Below, piece by piece: positions 1-7,000 of a DNA stretch of 64,000 nt. The DNA is from Streptacidiphilus sp. ASG 303 (GTDB taxonomy: Bacteria; Actinomycetota; Actinomycetes; Streptomycetales; Streptomycetaceae), in contig NZ_JAJLRA010000002.1 of NCBI RefSeq assembly GCF_020991365.1, positions 186,001 to 250,000 on the forward strand. Reading direction: 5' to 3'. The translations under genes were made by a program, and so were the position numbers. The notes below the pieces were generated by a model that made no database searches, was not told the DNA's origin, and saw only the letters and a program-made list of their open reading frames with translations. Numbering within the stretch: position 1 is the stretch's first letter; each line of letters opens with the position of its first letter.

Positions 1-578
1 TGGAGCGCGGCATGCTGGACCGCCCCGGGGGCCTGCTGGAGCTGTCGGCGGCCCTGGGCCGCGACGAGCAGGTCCGGCTGGTCGACTCGGTCCCCTCGAA
101 GCTGGTGGTGGCGGACCGCTCGGTGGCGCTGGTCCCGCTGACCGGCGGTTCGGCGTCGGCGGTGCCGTCCGCGCTGGTGGTGCACGCGAGCGGCCTCCTG
201 GAGGCCCTGGTGGGGCTCTTCGAGTCGGTGTGGGAGCAGGCGAGGCCGGTGCGGCTGGAGGGCGGCACGGCCGAGGTGTCCGACCCGGAGGGGCCGGACG
301 ACACCGACCTGCGGATCCTGTCGCTGCTGCTGGCCGGCCTGACCGACAGCAGTGTGGCCAAGCAGCTGGACCTGGGGCTGCGCACGGTGCAGCGTCGGGT
401 GAAGCGGCTGATGGACCTGGCCGCCGTCTCGACCAGGATGCAGCTGGGGTGGCACGCCTACGAGCGGGGATGGGTCCATCGGCAGCAGCCCGCGCAGTCG
501 GACGAGGCGCTGCGGGGCCCGGAGGTGGGGGTGCGGGATCCGTCTCACACCCGACCCCTCACCCGTTCGGCTGATTAA
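1..578 (+). CDS. LuxR-type HTH transcriptional regulator, 5' end outside window
   Basis: The reading frame is open to the left edge (first full codon at base 3), so only the C-terminal part, about 190 residues, is visible. The end carries a LuxR/GerE-like helix-turn-helix: DLRILSLLLAGLTDSSVAKQ followed by LGLRTVQRRVKRL, roughly the last 90 to 45 residues. The upstream part (SKLVVADRSVALVPL) resembles the effector domain of the TrmB/LuxR hybrid regulators common in Streptomyces, which bind DNA and often flank secondary-metabolite or lantibiotic-like genes; that match is from memory. Its target cannot be told from this window. The gene stops just before the next gene, with the stop codon inside the AT-rich promoter-like stretch of its neighbour. 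Confidence 0.8.
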   Translation, partial: ERGMLDRPGGLLELSAALGRDEQVRLVDSVPSKLVVADRSVALVPLTGGSASAVPSALVVHASGLLEALVGLFESVWEQARPVRLEGGTAEVSDPEGPDDTDLRILSLLLAGLTDSSVAKQLDLGLRTVQRRVKRLMDLAAVSTRMQLGWHAYERGWVHRQQPAQSDEALRGPEVGVRDPSHTRPLTRSAD

Positions 579-587
579 TATGTGCGC

Positions 588-1154
588 ATGACCGTCTCCG
601 TCCCCGTGCCCCGCCCGGCGCGGTCGGCCCCCCGGCCGACCCGGCCGGTGCGGACCCCGTGGACGGCGACGGCGTCGGGGACGGTGCGGGCCCTGCGCGC
701 CCTGCTCCTGGCCGTGCTGGTCGTCCTGGCCGCGCCCGCGGTCTCCTCGTACGCGGCGGCCTCCCCCGTCGGCCTGCCCCCGGCGGTGGCCGCGCACCAC
801 GGCAGCGCCCCGCACCCCGCCGCCGTCCCGCAGCACGGCCCCGCTGCCGCGCACACCGGACCGGCCGCCCGCCAGGGGCCGACGGCGACGCACGCCCCCG
901 CGGGGCCGCACCAGGACGGCCCCGCCCTGTGCCCCGTGTACGGGAGCGGAGGCGTCCCCGGCAGCGGCTGCTCCAGCCACCAGCACTGCCTGCAGGACGC
1001 GGTCCTGCCCGGCGGTCCGCCGCCGTGCCCGGCGGCGCCGGTCCTCGCGAGGCCGCTCGCGCCGCCTGCGGCGCCGGCCTCGGAGCGGCGCGGGCCGCTT
1101 CCCGGCAGCGACCGGGCCCCCGACCTCCATCTGCTCCAGGTCCAGCGGAACTGA
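588..1154 (+). CDS. DUF6153-like secreted or membrane protein
   Basis: A 188-residue protein with an Arg/Pro-rich start, one hydrophobic segment at about residues 35-60 (LLLAVLVVLAAPAVSSYAAA) that could be a signal or anchor, then a His/Pro/Ala-rich region and four cysteines (CPVY, GCSSHQHC, PPC). The tail ending LHLLQVQRN recalls the DUF6153 family, whose members end in a similar LxxLxxLR segment. Family function is unknown. ATG at 588 is chosen because a TTAATA -10-like box at 575-580 would place the transcript start at about that codon (leaderless); GTG at 582 is the alternative. It lies just upstream of DUF3105 and DUF305 genes, which suggests a shared, possibly metal-related role; that is inference. 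Confidence 0.55.
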   Translation: MTVSVPVPRPARSAPRPTRPVRTPWTATASGTVRALRALLLAVLVVLAAPAVSSYAAASPVGLPPAVAAHHGSAPHPAAVPQHGPAAAHTGPAARQGPTATHAPAGPHQDGPALCPVYGSGGVPGSGCSSHQHCLQDAVLPGGPPPCPAAPVLARPLAPPAAPASERRGPLPGSDRAPDLHLLQVQRN

Positions 1155-1265
1155 GCGGAACCCTCCCGGCCGCGCGCCCTGCCGCGTCCGGGCCGGTGCG
1201 GCGTCCCCACGGGACGCCGGGCCACCTGTCGACACCCCTCCGTGCACACAGAGAAGGACACATCC

Positions 1266-1958
1266 ATGGGTTCCGCTTCCAAGCAGGCCGCGGCCGCGCG
1301 CAGAGCGCGCATCGAGCAGCTGCGGCAGGAGGAGAAGCGCCGCGAGCGCCGCAACAAGGTGATCGCCTTCACGGCGGCCGGCGTGGTGCTGGCGGGCATG
1401 GTGGGCGGCGGCATCTGGATCGTCACCGACGCCAACAGCAAGGACGACGCCAAGAAGGCGCAGGCCGCCGCCTCGGCCTCCGCCCAGGCCGCGGCCAGGC
1501 AGGCGGCCGCGAAGACGGACATCCCCGGCGTGCGGACCTGGAAGAACCTCACCTTCAACCACGTCACCAAGAAGGTGGCCTACCCCATGACGCCGCCGGT
1601 CGGCGGCGACCACAACCCGCAGTGGCTGGACTGCGAGGGCAAGGTCTACGACAAGCCGGTGCCGAACGAGAACGCGGTGCACTCCCTGGAGCACGGCGCC
1701 GTCTGGGTCACCTACAACGGCAAGGCCACGCCGGCCGACATCAAGACCCTGTCCTCCAAGGTCTCCACCACGCCGTACTCCTTCATGAGCCCGTACCCCG
1801 ACGAGAAGGGCACCGTCACGCTCTCCGCCTGGGGCACCCAGCTGACCGTGGACAGCGCCAAGGACCCGCGGGTGAACCAGTTCTTCCTCAAGTACGTCCA
1901 GGGACCGCAGACCCGTGAGCCCGGCGCGTCCTGCAGCGACGTCGGGGTCATGCCGTGA
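1266..1958 (+). CDS. DUF3105 family membrane-anchored protein
   Basis: A 230-residue protein: a charged cytoplasmic start (EEKRRERRNK), one transmembrane helix at about residues 37-57, an Ala/Gln-rich linker, and an extracytoplasmic DUF3105 domain with its conserved HSLEHGAVWVTY segment and a GGDHNPQWLDC segment. The His and Cys residues could bind metal. ATG at 1266 follows a good GAGAAGGA ribosome-binding site at 1251-1258. Its stop codon overlaps the next start (GTGA at 1955-1958), so it is probably translationally coupled to the DUF305 gene. DUF3105 function is not established; pairing with DUF305 is common in actinobacteria as I recall it. Confidence 0.85.
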   Translation: MGSASKQAAAARRARIEQLRQEEKRRERRNKVIAFTAAGVVLAGMVGGGIWIVTDANSKDDAKKAQAAASASAQAAARQAAAKTDIPGVRTWKNLTFNHVTKKVAYPMTPPVGGDHNPQWLDCEGKVYDKPVPNENAVHSLEHGAVWVTYNGKATPADIKTLSSKVSTTPYSFMSPYPDEKGTVTLSAWGTQLTVDSAKDPRVNQFFLKYVQGPQTREPGASCSDVGVMP

Positions 1959-2680
1959 CCGGGGCGGAGGAGGACGGCCTGATGGGCGGTGGCACGGTGG
2001 ACGGCGGGGACACGGCGGCAGCCGGGCGACCCCGGCGGGGCATGTGGTGGCCCGCGGTGGTGGCGGGGTTCGCGGCGCTGTGCGTGGGCGCGCTGGCCCT
2101 GGTGGTCGGCACGTCCGGCGGGTCCCCCGCCTCGGCGGGGAGCCGGGCCGCGGCCGCGGTCCCGGCGGACGGCTCCCCCGACGCCGGCTTCGCCCGGGAC
2201 ATGTCGGTCCACCACCAGCAGGCGGTGAACATGTCGTTCATCGTCCGGGACCGCACCAAGGACCCCGAGGTGCGGCTGCTGGCCTTCGACATCATCAACA
2301 CCCAGGCCAACCAGCGCGGCATGATGACCGGCTGGCTCGACCAGTGGGGCCTGTCGCAGACCTCCGCGGCGAAGCCGATGGCGTGGATGCACATGGGCCA
2401 CGACTACCAGGCCCACGACGGCTCGCTGATGCCCGGGATGGCGACCAACGCCGACCTGGACCGGCTGCGCAAGGCGGACGGCAAGGCCGCCGAGGTGCTG
2501 TTCCTGCAGCTGATGATCGAGCACCACAGGGGCGGCGTCGACATGGCCCGCGGCTACCTCGGGATGAGCGGCAACCCGGTGGAGAAGCGGCTGGCCGAGA
2601 CGATGGTGGCCGGGCAGACCTCCGAGATCAAGCTGATGACGGACATGCTCGCCGCACGCGGGGCGAAGCCGCTGGGCTGA
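1955..2680 (+). CDS. DUF305 family protein, probable metal-binding four-helix protein
   Basis: A 241-residue protein with an N-terminal transmembrane helix (residues about 30-52) and an exported DUF305 domain. The two hallmark His-rich helices are present: MSVHHQQAVNMS and MIEHHRGGVDMARGYL. DUF305 proteins are ferritin-like helical bundles and are often found beside copper-handling genes, so copper or other metal binding at the cell surface is the usual suggestion. The GTG start overlaps the stop of the DUF3105 gene; ATG at 1982 is an alternative start. A strong stem-loop just downstream (2699-2750) ends this gene group. Confidence 0.88.
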   Translation: MTGAEEDGLMGGGTVDGGDTAAAGRPRRGMWWPAVVAGFAALCVGALALVVGTSGGSPASAGSRAAAAVPADGSPDAGFARDMSVHHQQAVNMSFIVRDRTKDPEVRLLAFDIINTQANQRGMMTGWLDQWGLSQTSAAKPMAWMHMGHDYQAHDGSLMPGMATNADLDRLRKADGKAAEVLFLQLMIEHHRGGVDMARGYLGMSGNPVEKRLAETMVAGQTSEIKLMTDMLAARGAKPLG

Positions 2681-2698
2681 CGCGCCCGGCGGGCCCGC

Positions 2699-2750
2699 CC
2701 GGGGGGCGGGGGCACGGCGGTCCGCAGGACCGTCCGCCCCCGCCCCCCGG
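2699..2750 (+). terminator. Stem-loop terminator after the DUF305 gene
   Basis: Perfect 14-bp arms, CCGGGGGGCGGGGG at 2699-2712 and its complement at 2737-2750. An inner stem (CGGTCC/GGACCG) lies within the loop. There is no U-tract, as is usual for Streptomyces terminators. Confidence 0.75.
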
Positions 2751-2800
2751 CGCGTCGCGGAGGGGGCGGCCGCACGACGGGCACGGGTGCCGCCCCGGGG

Positions 2801-2873
2801 GCCGGCGGCGAAGGGGTCGGCCGTGCGCAGGCCGGCGGCGGACGGGTCGGCCGTGCGCAGGTCGGCGGCGGTA
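2801..2873. repeat. 30-bp direct repeats upstream of the marR-type gene
   Basis: Two tandem 30-bp copies (2814-2843 and 2844-2873) differ at only two positions, and a third partial copy of about 13 bp starts at 2801. The core is GGTCGGCCGTGCGCAGG. The last copy runs into a TACGCT -10-like box at 2872-2877, seven bases before the marR start, so the repeats occupy the promoter and may be binding sites for the regulator. Confidence 0.7.
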
Positions 2874-2884
2874 CGCTGTGCGCC

Positions 2885-3475
2885 ATGCCGCAGCCCGAGG
2901 AGCAGCACCAGGACCGCCCCGCGCCCTCCGGCCCCGACACCGGCAGCGGCCCCGGCCCCGGTCCCGGCAGCGGGGCGGACACGGACTCCGAGGCCGCGGT
3001 GGCGGCACGGCAGGCGCGGCGGCTGACCGACGTGGTCACCCGGCTGCGCCGGGCGCTGCGCAGCAGCATCCGCACCGACTACCCGTGGGAGTCGCTGCCG
3101 ATGGCCCAGGTGGAACTGCTGCAGACGCTGGCCGCGGCACCGCTGCGGGTGGGCGAGCTCGCCGCGCGGCAGCGGCTGGCGCCGAACACGGTGAGCGGCC
3201 TGGTCGGCAGGCTGCTGGAGGCCGGGTTCGTCGACCGGCAGCCCGACCCCGGCGACCGCCGTACCGCGCGGATCGCCCTGACCGAGGCCGGCCACCGGCA
3301 GCTCGCGGACTGGCAGCGCGCCCACGAGCGGCGGATGGCCGCCGCGCTGGCGTCGCTCTCCCCCGCCGACCGCGGCCTGGTGATGCAGGCGCTGCCGGGC
3401 CTGGAGCACCTCGCCGACGCGCTGGGCGACCCGGTCGAGGAGCCGGCCGGGCGCCGGTCGGCCGCCGGCGCCTGA
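2885..3475 (+). CDS. MarR family transcriptional regulator
   Basis: A 196-residue protein with a disordered Gly/Pro-rich start (about 40 residues) followed by a MarR winged-helix domain: LPMAQVELLQTLAAAPLRVGELA, then the recognition helix region NTVSGLVGRLLEAGFVDR and the wing DPGDRRTARIALTEAG. MarR proteins are dimeric repressors released by small ligands. The ATG lies only seven bases after a TACGCT -10-like box, so the mRNA is probably leaderless. The 30-bp direct repeats immediately upstream suggest autoregulation. No divergent target gene is adjacent; the controlled genes may be the metal-linked trio or lie elsewhere. Confidence 0.88.
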   Translation: MPQPEEQHQDRPAPSGPDTGSGPGPGPGSGADTDSEAAVAARQARRLTDVVTRLRRALRSSIRTDYPWESLPMAQVELLQTLAAAPLRVGELAARQRLAPNTVSGLVGRLLEAGFVDRQPDPGDRRTARIALTEAGHRQLADWQRAHERRMAAALASLSPADRGLVMQALPGLEHLADALGDPVEEPAGRRSAAGA

Positions 3476-3513
3476 CCGGCGGACCGGCGGACCGGCTGAC
3501 CGGCTGACCGCCC
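3474..3513. repeat. Octamer repeat at the 3' end of the MarR gene
   Basis: Five tandem copies of an 8-bp unit (GACCGGCG/GACCGGCT) start inside the stop codon of the MarR gene. No stem-loop role is obvious. The region to 3718 separates two convergent genes and otherwise shows nothing recognisable. Confidence 0.6.
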
Positions 3514-3718
3514 CGGGAGGTACCGGACAGCACCAGGGCCGGCCGAGGGCGCCGTACGGGTGGCAACGGGTCGTCCCTGACCGGTCCCGCGGGCCGCAGT
3601 CCCGCACGAACCCACGGACCCACGGGCTCACGCGAGCGGCTCTCGCACGCCGGCCGCCGGGACCGTGCCGGTGCGGTGCGGTGCGGTTCGGTGCAGGGCG
3701 GGCCCGGACCGGAACCCG

Positions 3719-5218
3719 TCAGTCCGCCGCCGAGGCCGCCCTCCAGAGGTGGTGGACGGCGTAGGAGCGCCAGGGCGTCCATGCCTCCGCCGCTCGCACC
3801 GCCGAGGCGGGGTCGCCCGGGAGGCCGAGGCGGAGCAGGCCGTGCCGCACGCCCGCGTCGCCCGGGAGCAGCACGTCGGGATCGGCGAAGGCCCGCATGC
3901 GGATGTACCCGGCCGTCCAGGGGCCGATGCCGGGCAGGTCGAGGAGGGCGCGGGCGGCCTCCTCCCGCTCGACCCCGGCGTCGACCCGGACCCGGCCGTC
4001 GGCCAGGGCGGCGGCCAGGCCCAGGAGGGCGCGGCGGCGGGCCGCGGGCATGGCGAGGTCCTCGGGTGCGGCGCCGGCCAGCGTCTCCGCCGCGGGGAAG
4101 AGGACGGACAGTCCCCCGCTGGGGGCGGGCAGCGGCTTGCCGTACCGGGCCGCGAGCCGCCCGGCGAGGGTGCGGGCGGCGGCCACCGACACCTGCTGGC
4201 CCAGGACCGCCCGCACCGCGAGCTCGTGCGGGTCGACGTGGCCGGGCGAGCGCAGTCCGGGGCGGCCGCGCACGAGGGGGCCGAGGACCGGGTCGGCGCC
4301 GAGCTGCCCGTCGACGGCCTCCGGGTCGGCGTCGAGGTCGAAGAGGGCGCGCAGCCGCTGGACGGCCGTGGTGAGGTCGCGCAGGTCGGAGAGGTGGAGG
4401 CGGCAGTCCAGCCAGCCGCGCCCCGCGGGCGCGCCGCGCGCGGGGCCGTCGACCTCGGCGACGGCGTGGCCGTGCGGCAGGGCGAGGGTCCGGCGGTAGG
4501 TGCGGGTGCCGCGGGCGGCACCGGGGACGACCTCCTCCACCCCGGGCACGGCGCGGACCGCCAGGAAGTCCAAGAGGTGCCCGGCGTCGAGGGCGCCCCG
4601 GTGGGCGAGGCGCAGGGCGATGCCGCCGCCCTCGGCGGCGCGGGCGCGGCGGGCGGGGCTGACCTCGGCGCGGAGCGCGGTGGGGTTGCGGTCGTGGACG
4701 GCCCGGACGGTGTCGTTGAACTGCCGGACGCTGGAGAAGCCGGCGGCGAAGGCGACGTCGGTCACCGGCAGGTCCGTGGTCTGCAGCAGGATGCGGGCGG
4801 TGTGGGCACGCTGGGCGCGGGCCAGCGCGACGGGGCCCGCGCCGAGTTCGGCGGTGAGCTGGCGGCCGAGCTGGCGGGTGCTGTAGCCGAGGCGGGCGGC
4901 GAGGCCGGTGACGCCCTCGCGGTCCACCACGCCGTCGCGGATGAGCCGCATGGCCCGGCCGACGAGGTCGGCGCGGGTGTTCCAGTCCGGGGAGCCCGGC
5001 ACCGCGTCGGGGCGGCAGCGGCGGCAGGCGCGGTAGCCGGCGGCCTGGGCGGCCGCGGCTGAGGGGTAGAAGCGGACGTTGGCGCGCTTGGGCGTCACAG
5101 CCGGGCAACTGGGCCGGCAGTAGATGCGGGTGGTGGAGACGGCGGTGAAGAACACGCCGTCGAAGCGGCCGTCGCGGCTGCTCAGGGCCCGGTATCGGGC
5201 GTCGTCGTCCTCGGTCAC
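3719..5218 (-). CDS. alkA: Ada-type DNA-binding / AlkA 3-methyladenine DNA glycosylase fusion
   Basis: A 499-residue repair protein. It starts with an Ada-type methyl-phosphotriester domain, with zinc ligands C34, C38, C65 and C68 (YCRPSC and CRRC). An AraC-type helix-turn-helix follows (about residues 85-180; LAARLGYSTRQLGRQL). The rest is an AlkA N-terminal domain and a HhH-GPD glycosylase domain with the hairpin LPGIGPWTAGY and the catalytic-aspartate region LLPGDAGV. Such fusions combine sensing of methylated DNA with excision of alkylated purines. There is no C-terminal O6-methylguanine methyltransferase domain, so this is not a full Ada. GTG at 5218 is chosen because the frame upstream runs through tandem repeats. 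The fusion type is common in actinobacteria. Confidence 0.92.
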   Translation of the reverse strand: MTEDDDARYRALSSRDGRFDGVFFTAVSTTRIYCRPSCPAVTPKRANVRFYPSAAAAQAAGYRACRRCRPDAVPGSPDWNTRADLVGRAMRLIRDGVVDREGVTGLAARLGYSTRQLGRQLTAELGAGPVALARAQRAHTARILLQTTDLPVTDVAFAAGFSSVRQFNDTVRAVHDRNPTALRAEVSPARRARAAEGGGIALRLAHRGALDAGHLLDFLAVRAVPGVEEVVPGAARGTRTYRRTLALPHGHAVAEVDGPARGAPAGRGWLDCRLHLSDLRDLTTAVQRLRALFDLDADPEAVDGQLGADPVLGPLVRGRPGLRSPGHVDPHELAVRAVLGQQVSVAAARTLAGRLAARYGKPLPAPSGGLSVLFPAAETLAGAAPEDLAMPAARRRALLGLAAALADGRVRVDAGVEREEAARALLDLPGIGPWTAGYIRMRAFADPDVLLPGDAGVRHGLLRLGLPGDPASAVRAAEAWTPWRSYAVHHLWRAASAAD

Positions 5219-5294
5219 GCTCCCAGTGTGCGCCGTCGCCCGGGGCGCGACCGGCGGGAATCGGACACGGACGCGGACGCGGGCAGGAGAAGGA

Positions 5295-5421
5295 CGGGGC
5301 CGGGGCCGGGGACCGCTGCACCGGGGCCGGGGCCGGGGACCGCTGCACCGAAGCCGGGGCCGGGGACCGCTGCACCGGGGCCGGGGCCGGGGCCGGGGAC
5401 CGCTGCACCGAAGCCGGGGCC
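5295..5421. repeat. GC-rich tandem repeats upstream of the Ada-AlkA gene
   Basis: The 341-bp gap between the Ada-AlkA start and the DUF4230 gene holds four copies of a unit built around GGGGACCGCTGCACCG, separated by variable numbers of GGGGCC blocks (periods about 26-34 bp). Copy number would be expected to vary between strains. No gene or stem-loop is evident in the rest of the gap. Confidence 0.75.
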
Positions 5422-5559
5422 GTGGCGCGGACCCCGGGGGCGGTGCCGTGCGCGGCCACAGTCCGCCGCCGCCACGCCCCTCCCGCCGGGTGCAGCCGGA
5501 GGCAAGGGGGCGGGGCGGCGGCGGACGGGGCCGCGCGACGCGCCGCTCCGCGACGGGCG

Positions 5560-6336
5560 TCAGCCGAAGCGGACGTCCACGCTGGTGAAGCCCAGCGACT
5601 TCAGCAGGCCCTGCAGCATGGACCGGGTGTTCTGCTCGGCGCGCGCGTCGAGGTCGCTCTGCCGGGCGGCGTCCTGGATCTTCCTGGCGGCCAGGACGTT
5701 CAGCTCGTGCTCGTTGCCCGGGTTGTCGCCGAAGAAGTCGCCGAACCGGTCGAACAGCCCGCGCTCCTTGGTGAAGACGTACGACCGCTTGGGGTCGAGC
5801 GCCGCCTGGTCGAGCTGGGCGTGGGGCAGCCGGAGGACCGCGCTGCGGCGGTCGGACGAGACGGTGACGCCGTCCTTCCCGACCCGGCCCAGGTCCACGT
5901 ACGCGCCGACGCTGCCGGCGCCCACGTAGAGGGTGCGGCTGCCGCGGATCGCGCTGGGCAGGAACTTGGCGTCCTTCTCCAGGTCGACGATCACCTGGTA
6001 GTTGCCGGTCGCGGCCTGGTAGCGGCTCATGTCCTGGATGGACTTGAGCACCGCCGGGCCGCTGCGGTCCTTGGTCTCGGTGCCGAAGAGGTCGGGCAGG
6101 CCGGGCAGCCAGTCGAGCTTGAAGGCGGCCAGGAAGAGCGCCGCGATGACCGCCAGGGTGACCGGCAGGCCGACGTACCAGGGCACCCGCCGCCGCTCGC
6201 GGCGGTAGCCGCCGCCGGGGCCGTCCGGCGCCGTGCGGCCGCCGCGGTCGTGCTCCTCGACCGCGGTGCGGCTCGGCTCGTCGTCCATCCGGCCGCCACT
6301 CCTCTTCGCTTCGTGTGCCTCTCCGTGGGGCGGCAT
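5560..6336 (-). CDS. DUF4230 family membrane protein
   Basis: A 258-residue protein: about 50 charged, disordered N-terminal residues, one transmembrane helix (WYVGLPVTLAVIAALFLAAF), then a DUF4230 domain (VLKSIQDMSRYQAATGNYQVIVDLE through FTSVDVRFG). DUF4230 proteins are small anchored proteins of unknown function. ATG at 6336 is chosen because GGGAGGTG lies eight bases before it on the coding strand (6345-6352); a GTG nine codons upstream and an ATG 16 codons downstream are weaker choices. It stands alone between the repair gene and a divergently read region. Confidence 0.88.
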   Translation of the reverse strand: MPPHGEAHEAKRSGGRMDDEPSRTAVEEHDRGGRTAPDGPGGGYRRERRRVPWYVGLPVTLAVIAALFLAAFKLDWLPGLPDLFGTETKDRSGPAVLKSIQDMSRYQAATGNYQVIVDLEKDAKFLPSAIRGSRTLYVGAGSVGAYVDLGRVGKDGVTVSSDRRSAVLRLPHAQLDQAALDPKRSYVFTKERGLFDRFGDFFGDNPGNEHELNVLAARKIQDAARQSDLDARAEQNTRSMLQGLLKSLGFTSVDVRFG

Positions 6337-6769
6337 GTCGAAGACACCTCCCGTCGCCCGCACCGGGGGGCCCTTCCCCCCGTGCGCTTATGCCCCGTCC
6401 TGCGCCGGTGCATGGCGGGGCCGCGGGATCGTGACGGTCCCGGTACGGCGCCGCGGCGGGCGTGGGCGCTGCGGACGGCCGGTCCGCCCTGCGCCCTCGC
6501 CTGCCGCGCCGCACCCTACCGGCAGGGTCCGACAGTGCTGACGGCCCGTCCGCATCCCGGCGGCCCGCCCCCGGCGGGGGCGCGACGCGGAGCGACGCGA
6601 GGGGGACGCGAGGGGGACGCGAGGGGGACGCGCACCGCCTTCTCCCTGACGGGACGGTGAACTGAAACAGAATCAGCTTCACGCGAACGGCGGCACCACG
6701 GGGTGTGAGGATCCGGCCGTACGGGCAGATCGGAGGTACCGCACCGTCCGACGACCGGAGGTCCCCGCC
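6337..6769. other. Divergent intergenic region with an 11-bp tandem repeat
   Basis: This 433-bp stretch separates the DUF4230 gene from the small plus-strand membrane gene and must hold both promoters. It contains three tandem copies of GAGGGGGACGC at about 6600-6632 and a GC-rich inverted repeat near 6565-6583. The segment 6660-6690 is locally AT-rich. No convincing -35/-10 pair was identified and no further gene was seen. Confidence 0.5.
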
Positions 6770-6898
6770 ATGGTCGGCGTCGTCATCCTGGGCATCGTCA
6801 TCGTGGCCCTGGGCATCGCAAGCGTGTTCCTCACGCTCTGGAACGAGGGCGAGAAGCTGCCCGGCCGCCTGCGCCGCCGCCCGCCGCGGGCAGGGTAG
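6770..6898 (+). CDS. Small single-span membrane protein, 42 residues
   Basis: A short gene with an excellent ribosome-binding site (GGAGG at 6757-6761, eight bases before ATG). The product begins MVGVVILGIVIVALGIASVF, a single transmembrane helix, followed by LTLWNEGEKLPGRLRRRPPR, so the basic tail should be cytoplasmic. It ends 30 bases before a strong stem-loop terminator. No known family is recognised. Small membrane proteins of this kind often modulate larger membrane complexes, but no partner is evident here. Confidence 0.65.
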   Translation: MVGVVILGIVIVALGIASVFLTLWNEGEKLPGRLRRRPPRAG

Positions 6899-6927
6899 GC
6901 CCTGCCCGCGCCGGGCTCCCCGACGAG

Positions 6928-6970
6928 GCCGTGCGGTTCCCCCGGGTCCGGCCCGGGGGAACCGCACGGC
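6928..6970. terminator. Bidirectional stem-loop between convergent genes
   Basis: A perfect 19-bp inverted repeat with a 5-base loop: arms 6928-6946 and 6952-6970. It lies between the 3' ends of the small membrane gene (plus) and rsgA (minus), so it can serve both. Confidence 0.85.
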
Positions 6971-7000
6971 CCGTCCGCGGCCGCGGCGGGCGGCGTCCCG

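Noticed and set aside
574-1570. Long minus-strand frames opposite the DUF6153/DUF3105 genes
   Set aside because: They are Arg/Ala/Gly-rich frames produced by third-position GC bias opposite real genes. They show no domain, ribosome-binding site or sensible composition.
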